From: Aspidapion aeneum
Taxonomy: Eukaryota > Arthropoda > Insecta > Coleoptera > Brentidae
NCBI GenBank assembly: GCA_963576565.1
Contig: OY755047.1
Location: 6,294,931 to 6,358,930 of the forward strand
DNA length: 64,000 nt
Direction: 5' to 3'
Shown here one piece after another: positions 53,086 to 64,000 of this stretch (positions within the stretch are counted from its first letter, which is position 1; each line of letters starts with the position of its first letter). Both the position numbers and the translations under genes were made by a program. The notes below the pieces were generated by a model. That model searched no databases. It was not told the DNA's origin and saw nothing but the letters and a program-made list of their open reading frames with translations.

Positions 53086-53673
53086 AGCAAATATAACTTT
53101 GGATGGACAAGCCAAAATTCGGCTAAGCTTTTACTAAAAATGTTTGTGTACTTATAACATTATGTTTTAATATCTTGATTTCTAGATAAAAGATATCCCA
53201 CAAAACAAATAAAAAAACAAATTATTTTACTGTTGATGTAAAGATTGAAAATGAAGATCCTTTGGCCTACGAAATAACATGTCCTAAATCTCAAGAAATG
53301 CTTATAGTATTTTAGAAATTATGTTAATGCACGATAATTCGGAACTACTTAACTAGTTTTTACTAGAGGTTCTCGATACATTTGACAATTGTTTTACATC
53401 AAAACAATAGGGTATTTGAAAAATTTTAGAAAAGTGTTTAGAATGATACATAGGTCCCTAATTTGCTACGCAAAATTATTAAAATGATATATTTTATCAT
53501 GACTACATTTAAAATCAAGTTTTCTAATTTCCGTTTTGAATTTGCCGCTAAAACGCTCATTTCTAGCATGGCGTTGCAATGACGTCACAGCGCAGTAAAC
53601 TCGCGGACAGATACACGGCATTCAAGTGTTTATTTGTTTTTGGTCTGTGTTTTTACTGCTTTTTATGTAAAAA
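53086..53673. other. 5' flank of the THAP exon
   Basis: A plus-strand open stretch near 53230-53314 reads VDVKIENEDPLAYEITCPK, a composition often seen in linker regions of insect zinc-finger proteins. It is uninterrupted for only about 30 residues and lacks a start. It could be a decayed exon. Otherwise AT-rich. Confidence 0.35.
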
Positions 53674-53861
53674 ATGTCCTATAGGTGGTGTGTAGTTCCT
53701 CAATGTTCGAATACTAGCATAACAACACCTGAAAAACTATTTATTCATGTGCTTACAGCACTAAATGAACGGAAAAAGTGCCTAGAACTTGCTCGAAGAG
53801 ACTCAAGGGCCTTATCTAATACATATTCACTTTACATTTGTGAAGATCACTTTGATGTGTG
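53674..53861 (+). pseudogene. THAP-type zinc finger exon
   Basis: The exon starts MSYRWCVVPQCSN and continues with KLFIHVLTALNERKKCLELA, then LYICEDHF, and ends at a good donor (GATGT then GTGAGT at 53862). The C2CH zinc ligands of a THAP domain are present (C-x4-C near the start, C-x2-H at the end). However, the usual invariant Trp (KKW) is Cys, and the Pro normally in HVP is Leu. THAP domains are DNA-binding and form the N-terminus of P-element transposases and of many insect proteins. No continuing exon was identified downstream. It may be a decaying transposase or a diverged host exon. Confidence 0.6.
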
Positions 53862-53879
53862 TGAGTATAACTAAATTGT

Positions 53880-55025
53880 TTCTATTAATTTTTCTCACGT
53901 TGTTTACAATATATATAACTATTTTGTAAATGACGATGAAATTTTTGAGGTTATGTCTTGACAATACACAATAGACAAAAGACACTACAAGGGGTGAAGA
54001 ACTATAATAGGCAGAAAGGTGTACAAATTTTTAGGCGGTGCTAGGCAGTTATTAGGCAGAACTAGGGAGTACCTCTAAAGCTAGAAATAATAATGACTGG
54101 GTATTTCATTGAATCTATTGTAAGTGGCATATTAAACAAAAAAGCAAAACATATAACCTAACCTCAAAATCTAAATGAGTAAAAGTAGGCGAAGAATATC
54201 GTAAAAAAACTTTCAGTTATATACAAAACAACTCATCGAATACTTACATCAACATTTTAACGTTCCTAAATTCCGCAGAACAAAAATCACTGTTGTTGGC
54301 AAAGAAGCCTGCCACCATAAAGGAATTCAGTATTGGCAAGTTGGAGCTATCGGCTTTGAAGAATCCGTTTTCCATTGAAAATGTTTTTATAAGCAAAACA
54401 CAAAAAAAATCTATTTTAGGACGATAATTCGCACTTTAAACCAAGGCAAACATTACCATCCATAAGAAAATAACACAGAAAATAGGTTCGTTCGAGGCGT
54501 TTACTGTATTGTGACGTCACTCGCAGCTGATTGGTAGACCGCCTGTTTTGAATCACGTGGCTAATTGTTTTAATTCAATGAAATATTGCAAGTATTCCAA
54601 TTTTTCCATAAAAAAAACAAGTAAATTTTAATTCGCAAAAAATACGAAAACCCCGCAAAAATGTTTGTTTATTATTTGATAAGTCGAAGTATCGATAAGT
54701 CGAAATTTTTATGAGACACATGGTTGTTCGAGTTATCGAAGTTCGAGTGTATTAGCCAGCAACTTAGGCCTGTGATTTTTTGTAGGATACCTGTACCATG
54801 TTTGTTTTTCTTTTTTAACTGCCGTGTAAATACCACTTGGTTACAACATTTTTTATTTGCATAACGGAGGTTAGAGCTATTCACATTTAAAATTTCTTGA
54901 ATTGTCAGTCTTCAATCTTCATTTGATGATAATATGTACGTGACTTTGCTGGGATTTCATTCATCTGTGCTTAATTTTTTTTTCAGGACCATCCATACCA
55001 ATCTTCTATTTAAATTTAAATCCTA
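53880..55025. other. No supported gene; Tigger-end fragment
   Basis: TTCGAGTTATCGAAGTTCGA near 54728-54748 resembles one terminus of a Tigger-type MITE (compare 2177-2361), with no partner. TGACGTCA-type words occur at 53580 and 54512. No RNA gene or ORF was supported. Confidence 0.4.
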
Positions 55026-55935
55026 ATACTATTACTACTATGTCGGTTTACAACGTTTTTCTACGTTGTCCTATTCTCCACCTCATTGATCTTTGGATTG
55101 ACTGTTGCCATTCCAGTTTAGGACGCCTTCTTTTTCTGCGCCCTATTGGTTGCCATTCTAGGACCTGCTTTGATAATCTTTCGTCGTTCATCCGTTGTAC
55201 ATGGCCGTACCATACCAGTTATCTTTTTGTGATGTCATCCGTTGTGCTTTCCTCGATTCCCATTCTTTGTTTTATGGTCTTATATTGTATATGATCTGTT
55301 CTAGATATTCTCATTGATCTTTTTATTTCATCCATTTGGGCACTTTCTATTTTTGTTTTGTATTTTTCTGTTACGCGACAAGTCTCTATTCCATACAACA
55401 GCGTGCTTTTCACCATTGTTTCATATATGTTAAATTTGACATTCTTTTATATCTATCTGCTCCATAAAATACTGTTAAGACATCCAATAACCTTTTTTGC
55501 TTTTACTATTCTTTTTTCCAGTTCTTTACAGTCTGTTCCTGTCTTATCAAATGTGACACCCAAGTATACATACTCATTGCATGGAGATATTACTTGTCCA
55601 TTGTCTAGTTGTAACTCACTGGATTCGTTTCTAATACATAAGTACTGTGTCTTGTCCACGTTCACTGTTAATCCCCACTTTTGGTATTCTTCCATTAACT
55701 TTCTTATCATATACTCCATGTCTTCTTTATCATTAGCTACAATTACTTGGTCGTCAGCAAACTGTAGTGTGTATATGGTAAATCGGTCGTTAAGTTCTAT
55801 TCCCATGCCGTGCAGTTTCCGTTTCCAGTTTTTTAGAGCTACTGCGATATATATTTTAAAAAGAGTTGGAGAGATACAACATCCCTGTCTTAAGCCTTTA
55901 ATAACCATAACCTTAACGAAATTTGCGATTGAAGT
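55026..55935 (-). pseudogene. (TAG)n-tailed LINE remnant (best copy)
   Basis: The complement of 55453-55908 encodes GLRQGCCISPTLFKIYI (box B), LQFADDQVIVANDKEDMEYM (box C, catalytic FADD intact), EYQKWGLTVNVDKTQYLCIR and YVYLGVTFDKTG. A frame change near 55450 leads to 55219-55416 (VKSTLLYGIETCRVTEKYKT). The 3' end carries (TAG)n at 55026-55040 on the complement. The 5' half of the ORF is missing. Confidence 0.8.
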
Positions 55936-55945
55936 TCCTCGTTAA

Positions 55946-56800
55946 AAAGCACTTTGGTGGGAGATATTCTCAATGATCTTTTTTTTATCGACAATCAATA
56001 GACCGGAGGGCTTTTAGTGTTTTGTGGCCGCATTTTTTTCTGGGTATTCATCCTTAAGGAGCACTTCATAAAGAAATTATATACTTTACTTCCGAGTGTG
56101 GTGGAGAGGATATAGCGGAAGTCTTACAAAGTCCTTGATTGTTTTTTTTTTTATCATGAAAGGGGGTCAAGTTAACACTCTACCAGACAGTGTGTTATTT
56201 TGTTCTGGGTGCAGGCAAATTATTATAAAAATATTTCTGATAAAGCATTTTTGTTAGTATTATTTGGCTTAAAAATTGATTGACGCTCACTGTCTTGATG
56301 ACGGGTAAAAATGCAATATGCGTTGATCCGGCCTGAAAGACAAAGAGCTGTCGTAGGTCACGGACTATAGTTGTTTTCTTTTATTTGCATTCGATCTTTT
56401 CATTGATCGATATTGTATAGCAGTGTTTCACCTGCTTTTGTTTTTGTTTCTCTCGTATCTCGGTGGATGGCGCTTCTTGCGATAGTTTTCTCGCTACTTA
56501 CATTTGATTAGAGACAAAGCCGTCTAATTAACTTCGCAAGATTTGTCACATTGACCAGCAGTGTATAAGGACGAAACAGTTAACTGTCAACACTTATTAG
56601 GTGTGTCCATTAGATCTTGGACCCCCGTGAGGTTAAGCTTTCAGGTTACCCACGGAAAAATAAGAGGGAAACAAAAAACTCCTTTTTGCCCGATTGGCCA
56701 CGAAACTTGTTTGACACGTAATTAGGATGCATCAAAGAAGATGCTTTTGTTCGTAAAATGTTTAATTTCTCAAATAGAAATTTTTAAAGTTTCAATAATG
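55946..56800. other. No supported gene
   Basis: Mixed composition, no recognised element or ORF. Some satellite-like flank words begin near 56790. Confidence 0.35.
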
Positions 56801-56988
56801 GAGCTTATGAAAATTGACACCCTAAAATACCGTAAATGATGTTATTCTGAATCTCAATTCGCTACGTGTTGTTCTTTCGTTTCTAGATGGCCTACCACCA
56901 CAAATCGATGCTTTGGTTCGTAAAATGTATAGTTGTAAAAACATGAATTTTCAAAATTTGACCATATGAAGCTTATGGGACCCGAGAC
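56801..56988. repeat. Diverged satellite monomer (left of hAT)
   Basis: TAAATGATGTTATTCTGAAT, TCTAGATGGCCTACCACC, CGATGCTTTGGTTCGTAAAA and AACATGAATTTTCAAAAT align in order with the ~169-bp satellite of 11-15 kb. A second monomer lies at 58460-58600, beyond the hAT element. Confidence 0.7.
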
Positions 56989-58455
56989 CAGTGGCGGCTG
57001 CTAAAGGGGGGGCAACGGGGCAGTGCCCTCCCAAAACTAAATAACAAACAGTATTTTTTACTTGATTTATTTAAAAAAAGTTAAATCCTCCCATATTACA
57101 TGATTGTCTAGTTCTTTTTATTATCTCTGGTTAACAACAAGCGATTAATAGGGTGAACTTTTTTAGCGTAAATAATTACAAGCCGGCAGCGCCGCGTGGG
57201 GCAAGGTTTCAATTTCACCCGTTTTTTAGCGGTGTATGGCTGGCTGTTCTCGCGCGGGGGCGGGATGAATGTTTGTTTTAGTTAACGTCGGCTACATTCA
57301 TCGTGTAAACGTACCTTGCCCTTTCTAGTGTTACCGGTTCTATCCTTAGTAAAGACGTATGAATTTGTTTTGATTTGGGGTTTGTCACTAGTAAAAAGCC
57401 GTGCCGGTCGCTTGTCATTGTTTGTTTTCGTTATCGTTTGTTTATACAAGGCCAACACAAAAGTAGAGGCCACGACCCTGAAAAAATCAGCTGTTCTCCC
57501 GGGGCTGAATTTTACATTGGGTCTTATGGGAGGTCAGACGTTTTTTTATGATATTTTCAAAATGGCACTACAGATTTCCGCAAAATTTCAGTGAAATATT
57601 CTCAGACACCATCCCGATATTCCACCAAAGGTTTGTAAGGAAGCAACATGATTAAAAGGTTAAAATCTTCAAGATTTAGCATTCCTTATTTTGACTTCAA
57701 ATTACCGCCATGTACCACATGCCAACTGTTATATTTGACATGTATTTGACTTTGTCATATGTGATTGTCACATTCGCTTCTGCTTTAAACTTAATTTTTG
57801 TGTGAGCTAATGAGGCGGCTATGAAAAATTAGGGCTTACTATACATTAAAAAAAAATTGTTCTGCCAGAATAAAGTAAAAACAATCTCAAAAACGGCTTT
57901 ATTTAACAAAAATCAAATATCCATGAACCGTCATTCCAACTTCAAAATTTTAAAGACAATCAGCTGTGTCGTAACGTGACCATCAAAAAAAAAATCAGCC
58001 CCGGATGTGACGTCAACAAAGTGGAGGATCGTGGCCCGTCCATTTTGATAGCCCTGGTTTATAAAATGGAAATAAATACCGTCGATTACATAATTAACTG
58101 TGCAAATTTAAATACGTTGACATATGAACTTCGATTTGAATTGAATTTTCTATGCTAGGCAAGACTGATATTAGGTGCCAAATGAATAATGTCTATAGGC
58201 AAAACATTACCGAACATAATGAAAATGTGACAAAAATTAGACATATACTTAGTAGGTTAAAATTCTGTAGGATTTTTGAGGTTGCTCTACGGGACCATAA
58301 AAAAGAAAGGCGAATGGACTTTATCTATAAACAAATAAACTAAAAACTACACCAAGTAGCTGCTTGTAAAAATACTAAAATAAAATTGTTTCGGTAAGTT
58401 TTTTATTTCATTTTTCATGCAACTTAAATTTCTGCCTTCCCAATTTATAACGCCT
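56989..58455 (+). mobile_element. Larger hAT element, plus-strand copy with nested MITE
   Basis: It starts CAGTGGCGGCTGCTAAAGG and ends near CTGCCTTCCCAATTTATAAC. The right terminus is eroded. It shares the GC-rich block and transposase fragment with 42023-43377. 58152-58343 encodes MLGKTDIRCQMNNVYRQNI, then FCRIFEVALRDHKKERR (a diverged copy of the CG.FELALRGHDE motif). It interrupts a diverged satellite tract and is itself interrupted by the MITE at 57447-58056. Confidence 0.7.
57447..58056 (+). mobile_element. CARGGC MITE copy 6 (7-bp TSD)
   Basis: 610 bp, plus orientation, with the duplication GTTTATA at 57440-57446 and 58057-58063. The uninterrupted target (CGTTTGTTTATAAAATGG) is visible in the hAT fragment at about 27418-27434, confirming that the 7 bp are duplicated on insertion. 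Confidence 0.9.
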
Positions 58456-58610
58456 TATTGCTTTAATTTTTCTGAATCTCAATTCACTGTGTGGTTTTTT
58501 TTGCATCTAGATGACTATACCACAACTCGGTGGTTTTGTTTGTAAAATGTATAGTTTCCAAAATATGAATTTTTTAAGTTTAACCATATGCAAATATGTA
58601 ACTTATGAAA
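58456..58610. repeat. Diverged satellite monomer (right of hAT)
   Basis: TTTTTCTGAATCTCAATTCA, ACCACAACTCGGTGGTTTTG and AATATGAATTTTTTAAGTTT align with the 169-bp monomer. It continues the tract begun at 56801. Confidence 0.7.
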
Positions 58611-58794
58611 GTAAATTGTGTAAATATGTATATTCAAAAATTTTCAGCGATATTCTTAAATATTTTCTAGAAAATTTGCTCTGAGCCAGTCTAAAAAGCT
58701 GAACTAACTCGATGTCTAAGAGTTTTGAACCGTTGGCGGAATTTTAAACTAGATTCGAAAACAAAAGGAAAAACCAAGGGCGTAACCCGAGGGG

Positions 58795-59947
58795 TGGCTC
58801 GGTATTTCCTTTTGGTGTACCAGGTTAGGGGAAATACCAGGAAACAGTGGCGGTTTCTCCATATGTGCACGTGCACTCCCAAATTTTACTTAAAAAAATA
58901 TTAAACTTTGATCATTCCTTAATTTAATTCATAATTGCCCCAAAAGAAATTTACTAAAGACTGGAATATTATCTAGGAATTATTACCTGGTATGTATGTG
59001 TTTGTATTCGTGTTCAAATTAGCCTGTGGGGAATGGCGGATGCGCTACATAGTTAGTTCGAATCTAATTCTTTACTTTTATCATTGTACTCTCCATCAAA
59101 CAACGCTTTTATTTACTGGAACCAAATTCTATGCACCGTGGATGTTATGTCGCATGCTAATTACGAAATATAGAAAGAGAGGACGACATGTCCCAATAGA
59201 ATTTTATAGTACATAGAATCTGAACCTTCCTTCGGCACAGCGCGTATACAAAAACCACGGATCACCTTGTTAGGTGATCCGTGCAAAAACTAGCCTCGAT
59301 GCAGCCCGCACCCGCATCATCTGTTGCATGTTAGAGCAGCTCACGGGCACTTTTAATTCTTGCGCTTAGTAGTTATGTGCAACGATTATTTTTCCAAATA
59401 TCGAGTAGATACTGATACTTTTTGTATTCGGTACTAAGTAATTATTATATTATCGGTAAATCCAATAAATACTAAGTAGAGTTAAAATTTTAAGTACTAA
59501 GTATGCAAAAAATAAAAATATTGATGTTTGATAACATTACCTGCAATATTTAAAGACAATTAAATTTTCATTTTTGCCATAAAGAAGGGAAAATAAACTA
59601 GGTGTGATAATTTATTATTTATTTATAAAAACAATAATAATGGGTAGGTAACTAATATCTAACTAAATATCTAATTTTTTAATAATTTGCTCAAAATTAT
59701 ATGATATGACAGCCCACTCGAAGGCCCAAAAAGTTAGCGTGGCACTCAAAAAAGGTTTTCGCCTGCGCCGCAACTTTTTATTTTTTTTTATGTGCACCCC
59801 CAATGCTTTTTATCACGCGCCGCCACTGCCAGGAAATACTTGGGAAGAACTGGGAAATTTACTAGAAATTACCGAGAAGTGCTTAGGAAATACCATTGAA
59901 ATTTGAGAAAATACTGGGAAATACCAGGAAATACCGTAGGTATTTCC
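58795..59947. repeat. GGGAAATACCA-type minisatellite, split
   Basis: Imperfect units GGGAAATACCAGGAAATACC lie at about 58800-58844 and resume at 59829-59947 on the other side of a hAT element. Units of 10-20 bp are degenerate. Confidence 0.6.
58845..59828. mobile_element. hAT-type element, 984 bp, non-coding
   Basis: The ends CAGTGGCGGTTTCTCC and CACGCGCCGCCACTG are inverted repeats, with an exact 8-bp duplication CCAGGAAA at 58837-58844 and 59829-59836. Part of its interior (about 58985-59225: TATGTATGTGTTTGTATTCG, AGAGAGGACGACATGTCCC) recurs inverted at about 63180-63375. No transposase. Confidence 0.85.
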
Positions 59948-59955
59948 TTTTGGTG

Positions 59956-60241
59956 CAAGGGCGGATCCAGAGGTGCCTCTCGGGGAGGGGGGGGGGCACT
60001 TTAGGTGACATTCTCTGTTGGTAAAAACGGCATATATTTTTTTAAGCACGATTTTATTGAATTAGTCAGTGGTTGTAATTTCGATGATAATAACAATGGA
60101 AACTTTCATGCGCCGCAGGCAAAAATGTTGAAATTTTATTTGTAAAAACATTACTTTTTACTCATTTTTTGTATATTCAAAAAATTCTCGGGGGGGGGGG
60201 GGCAAGTGCCCCTAGTGCCCCCCCCCCTGGATCCGCCACTG
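59956..60241. mobile_element. hAT-type MITE, 286 bp
   Basis: The ends CAAGGGCGGATCCAG and CTGGATCCGCCACTG are inverted repeats, with an exact duplication TTTTGGTG at 59948-59955 and 60242-60249. It is the full-length relative of 18561-18770. Confidence 0.9.
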
Positions 60242-60249
60242 TTTTGGTG

Positions 60250-60738
60250 TACAAAAATTGGCGATCGAGACACCCCTCGGCGTTACCAGCCTAAAACAGA
60301 AAGGGGGGACAGGATTTTAAATTCTCCTCCTAACTTAAAGGGAAGCAGATTCATAATCTCTTTAAATTTCAATGTTTAGTTTTTAATAATCTTGTAAGAA
60401 AGGGGGGGCAGTTATCCCTCCTTACCCTACCTTTGGATACGCCCATGGTAAAAGCCAAAAGACCATAAAACTACTTTACGAAACTAAAAGTCTTGCATAA
60501 GATTTATTTGTTTGTCGTTTGTACGTCGCTCGGTCCGTATTCAAAATTGTTTGTGGCGCGGTGTTTCACCCCCTACCACCCCTCAGCCCAGCTACCCCAC
60601 CCCCTTCTAACCAAAAACTTTACAAGACATCAGACGTCACAAATTGCATAGTCAAAGGGTTCGCGAATATTTATACAGGGAGTCTCAAATTCGAAGTTAT
60701 TGGAGGCTTTTAGGCAGTGTAGTTTAAAACTTTAGTGA
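60250..60738. other. No supported gene
   Basis: G-run and C-run containing sequence with words shared by hAT ends (CTTTGGATACGCCCATGG near 60431). No ORF with support. Confidence 0.35.
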
Positions 60739-60746
60739 TGCACACC

Positions 60747-62316
60747 CAAGCGCGGATCTGGGTGAAAATCTAGGGGAGGGGGGGGGTAATATTCGACGAA
60801 AAAATTATTTTTAATATAATTTTTTTTCTAGGAGGGGGTAATTCGCCTATATTTCCTTTAGAGTGCGTTCGAGTAGAAAACCCGTCGAGCGAGCGGGGCG
60901 TAGTGACGTCACGGACAGAGCGCCCTGGTTTTCGTGGTTCAACTCGAACGGAAAAGGCATTCACCGGTTACAAACTTCTAACCCTAAATTTTCGGCAGAA
61001 AATTTTTGTTTATTTAAAACTGTTTGTAAATAAAAAAACCCTAGATTAAAATCGCCTTTAAGTTTATACATGAGTGTAGCAAGGCTACAATTTGTTGAAG
61101 AATAAAAAGACACTTTGATCCGCGGTTTATTTATAGGGTATTTTTCGCACATTTGGACTCTTCCAAGTTTTTCTTTTTTTATGGCAGTTTTATGCTGGGA
61201 TTATACGGATAAAAATAAAAATAAAATAATTTTCAGATTATTTCTTTATTAGCTTTTATTTTTACCCTATATCTTGTAAGTAGTTCAAGATATCAATGTG
61301 CGGTTTTCGGCATTAATTTTTTACAAAATTCTGGCTTGTAAAATATGTTAGTTTTTTTCTAGCTCCTCTGGAAATGGGCGTTTCCTATCAAAAGTGTCCA
61401 ATCACTCTGTACATAAATGAAAAAAAGCGATAAAAGTTTGAAAAATGAGTTTAAATAAAATGGGCTTTTTATGGAAAAATACACCGAAGCGATAATTTGC
61501 TCCAGTGCAAATTATATCTGTAATTCCTTCCTTTTTCGTCCAAATCTGCCAGTCACATTGATTTTATTGGTCAATATTTTTTTGAAGGAAATAGTCAATA
61601 TAGTGCCCTCTTTTTATGGGCAAAGTTGAGACAATTTATTTATTTTATTTTATTTTAATTCATGATTTTTTTATTAGCCAAAGCTTCTTACTTTAGGTAT
61701 AATTTTCCTGTGCGCTCTTTTAGTGTGTGTGGTTTTTTATGTGTGTGCTCTTCTCGTGTGTGGATATTTTCTGTGCGCTTTTTTCCTACGCGATTTTTTC
61801 CTGTACCCTTATTTATAGTCGCCGCTTTGCCATTACCCACCAGAATTTGGTTAGAGAGCCGCTGGCCGATGGTTAAAGCCTCACTGGGCAATCGCGGATA
61901 ATTCTTAGCGCTCCGCATCGCGGCAAATTTGAAGCACCCTGGTAGTCTTTCTTCTTCTTTCTCCTCAGAATCTTGGAAACATAATTCTACAGCAAACTGA
62001 ACTGCGTCCATGTATTTTATTTGACAAAAAACCAGTAAGAAAACAGTCGTAAAGAATGTAAACAAAAGTTTAAAAGTATAAAAACGTAGGGTTATGTAAT
62101 ACGCCCGCTTTTCTCCATCCTCAAGCTCGGGTCATATCGAGCGTGCCCCGAGGTTTCGCTGGGTGTCATCTCGAACGCAAAAGGGTGTGCTCCGAGCGTC
62201 AACTCGAACGGAAAAATGGACCTCGGGGCGCCCGGGTTGCCTACTCGAACGCACTCTTAATCAATAACAAAAAGAGCATATTTTTTCTTCTACTCCACCT
62301 CTCAAATCCGCGCTTG
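60747..62316. mobile_element. hAT element with nested Harbinger-like element
   Basis: The ends CAAGCGCGGATCTGGG and CAAATCCGCGCTTG are inverted repeats, with an exact 8-bp duplication TGCACACC at 60739-60746 and 62317-62324. Removing the nested element (60861-62256) leaves a short non-coding MITE like 48639-48824. Confidence 0.9.
60861..62256 (-). mobile_element. PIF/Harbinger-like element, 1.4 kb
   Basis: The ends GAGTGCGTTCGAGTAG and CTACTCGAACGCACTC are exact inverted repeats flanked by TTA at 60858-60860 and 62257-62259, the 3-bp target type of PIF/Harbinger. The subterminal motif TCAACTCGAACGGAAAA appears in both ends. The minus strand has a 125-residue ORF (62065-61688) starting MFTFFTTVFLLVFCQ and acidic around EEKEEERLPG. 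No nuclease or Myb motif could be recognised, so its role is open. Confidence 0.8.
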
Positions 62317-62404
62317 TGCACACCCAAAAAAAAATTGTAGTGCAGGCGAAAGTTTTTTTTGAGTGCCACGCACATCTTTTGAGACCTACGAGTGGACCAT
62401 TCTA

Positions 62405-62812
62405 CAGTGAAACCTCCTACAAGCGGACACTCACGGTTTCGTCGATTTTGTCCGCTTATTGGAGGTGCCCGCTTATGAGAGAGAACTGCGAAATAAAATA
62501 TTATGATGTAAATACGACAGAAGTATTTAGTCTCCGCATTAAAACGGAAAGAGGTAATTCCCCGGAGTGCGTTGTTGCCAACATACTACATAATATTTAT
62601 GCCCATGTCGTGCAGCGCCCCGTCCGGTTGTCAGAGGTTTGCGTCCGTTTAAGGGAGGTTTCAGAATTTTTTAATAAAAAAAATTGTCTGCGTCCGGTTA
62701 TAGGAGTGAATTTTACATATAAAGAAACAGGAAAAAGCTTGGTTCCAATAAATTTGTCCGCCAAAAGGGAGTGTCCGCTTAATAGAGGTGACGGCAAGAA
62801 GAGGTTTCACTG
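62405..62812. mobile_element. Tigger-like MITE (GCGGACAC family)
   Basis: The ends CAGTGAAACCTCCTAC and AGAAGAGGTTTCACTG are flanked by TA (62403-62404 and 62813-62814). The family words GCGGACACTCACGG, CCGCTTATTGGAGG and GGTTCCAATAAATTTGTCCG are present. The 408-bp body lacks the HTH. The long plus ORF across it is composed of repeat sequence. Confidence 0.85.
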
Positions 62813-62814
62813 TA

Positions 62815-63689
62815 TCATATAATTTAGAGCAAATAATTAAAAAATGAGATATTTAGTTAAATATTAATTATCTATATAATAAATATATCAAACATAGTTT
62901 TTATATTTCACGTTTTGTATTGAAAATTAAGGCGTCTGTCCTTTTTTGAAATAAATTCTTCAATAACTAACTCCGCCAATCCACTAACTACGAAATCGTC
63001 GAAATCATAATAATAGAGCCCGACCGATAACGCCAAGTCGTCTCAGTGCACTAATTTAATGTTTAATGTCCACTTGAGGTGCTTTCGCAGCCAACGCTAA
63101 CCGTGAACGCGGGTGGCATCCTGGGGGTGCGGGCGGCATCACTCCTCGCAATTTCTGCATAAGAGCACAACCAAAATAAGGTTCAGATTCTATGTACTGT
63201 AAAATTCTATAGGGACATGTCGTCCTCTCTTTCTATATTTCGTAATAAGAATGCGACATAACATCTACTGCGCACAGAATTTTGCTCCAGTTAAGTTTGG
63301 CGCGAGCCGACCTGCGCATCCACCATCCACCGCATCCTGGTTTGAAAACGAATACAAACACATACATACCAAGTAGTAATGAAGTCTTTGGTAAATTCCT
63401 TTTGGGGTTTATTGATACTTTATGATATATACTTTTAATTAAAGAATAATGAAATTTTAAAATTATTGAAAAATAATTAAATTAAAATGTGGGAGTTTAT
63501 CGAATTTGGAACACCCTGTACATATTTCTTCTTGAGGCAGGAGGTTTAGCGTCTAGACTGGCTAAGTTTGCAGGCTGGTCTACTTCTTAAAACATTGCAA
63601 ATAATTTTTGAATATAAAAAAATTAATAAAAGCTTAAAAACTATTGGAAATAAAAGGAAATATATTCCGCAGCCAACGGGAAAAATAAA
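62815..63689. other. Repeat fragment and spacer
   Basis: About 63180-63375 is an inverted, diverged copy of part of the hAT element at 58.9-59.2 kb (GGGACATGTCGTCCTCTCTT, ACGAATACAAACACATACAT). The rest is AT-rich and anonymous. Confidence 0.5.
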
Positions 63690-64000
63690 CTAGACTCCAT
63701 CCGAGTTATTAGGATGAAATGCAAAGACTTAATAGCCAATATATATAGCGAAGCTACACAGACGCAATATCCAATCCACGAAAGAACCAAGCCAATCCGC
63801 ATAAGAAAAGTTGTCGCACGGGGTCACAAAATATCCTCTAAACCATTAAACCAGGTCCTAGAAGATGTTTTTAGAAACTTAGATTGGGAAAAAATAGACA
63901 TCAAAGTGAGCGGACAATACTTGAACCACCTAAGATATGCTGAGGATATCGCCTTAACAGATAAGAAAGAAGAACTGATAAAAATATCTGGGACAAGATT
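63690..64000 (+). pseudogene. Decayed LINE RT, third family (runs off window)
   Basis: It reads ERTKPIRIRKVVARGHKISS, NQVLEDVFRNLDWEKIDIK, YLNHLRYAEDIALTDKKEEL in one frame. This is box B (normally RQGDTISP, here ARGHKISS) through box C (YAED, where F/Y-A-D-D is expected). The catalytic change shows it is inactive. Related to 41.7 kb (EDLFKNLDWEEN). The element continues past the window end. Confidence 0.75.

Noticed and set aside
53230..53314. Open stretch VDVKIENEDPLAYEI as an exon of the THAP gene
   Set aside because: No start or splice sites joining it to the THAP exon were convincing, and it lies upstream of the likely start codon.
62316..62822. 168-residue plus-strand ORF
   Set aside because: It spans a Tigger-like MITE end to end. 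The sequence matches other non-coding copies of the family.

Overview
The window is nuclear DNA of an insect: AT-rich, with short exons and GT-AG introns, no operons, and a very high load of transposable elements. The proteins (a neuroendocrine-type proprotein convertase, a farnesyltransferase alpha subunit, THAP and P-like transposase remnants, RTE-like LINEs) fit an arthropod. A large repeat-rich genome such as that of a beetle is likely, but the species cannot be fixed from sequence alone.

Only about the first 4.1 kb holds host genes. The last three coding exons of a proprotein convertase (closest to PC1/3, neuroendocrine convertase 1) end at 1761. One of its introns appears to use a GC donor, and another carries a small hAT element with a perfect 8-bp target duplication. 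About 300 bp downstream on the same strand starts a complete seven-exon gene for the shared alpha subunit of protein farnesyltransferase/geranylgeranyltransferase I (2069-4121, 334 aa), with a Tigger-type MITE in its first intron. The two gene products have no evident joint pathway beyond being protein-processing enzymes.

The remaining 60 kb is a nested graveyard of transposons and tandem repeats. (i) LINE families: an RTE-like family with two good copies (16.8-18.5 kb and a twin-primed, 5'-inverted copy at 27.7-29.3 kb with a 12-bp target duplication), a (TAG)n-tailed relative with six decayed copies, and a third, more decayed family (35.4, 40.4 and 63.7 kb). (ii) hAT-type elements with TIRs of the form CAGTGGCG or CAAGCGCGG and 8-bp duplications, two with recognisable transposase fragments. 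(iii) Tigger/pogo-like elements flanked by TA, three retaining an N-terminal HTH. (iv) A ~611-bp MITE family with imperfect CARGGC termini and consistent 7-bp target duplications (five full copies). (v) One PIF/Harbinger-like element (TTA duplication) nested inside a hAT. (vi) A mariner-like 845-bp palindrome. (vii) P-superfamily relics: a transposase fragment at 5.3 kb and a THAP exon at 53.7 kb. (viii) A ~169-bp satellite in two arrays (11.0-12.7 and 14.2-15.1 kb) plus diverged outlying monomers at 56.8 and 58.5 kb.

No tRNA, rRNA, CRISPR array, LTR retrotransposon ORF or viral gene was recognised. Exon borders, target duplications and terminal repeats were read by eye. Family assignments rest on protein motifs and duplication length, not on searches.
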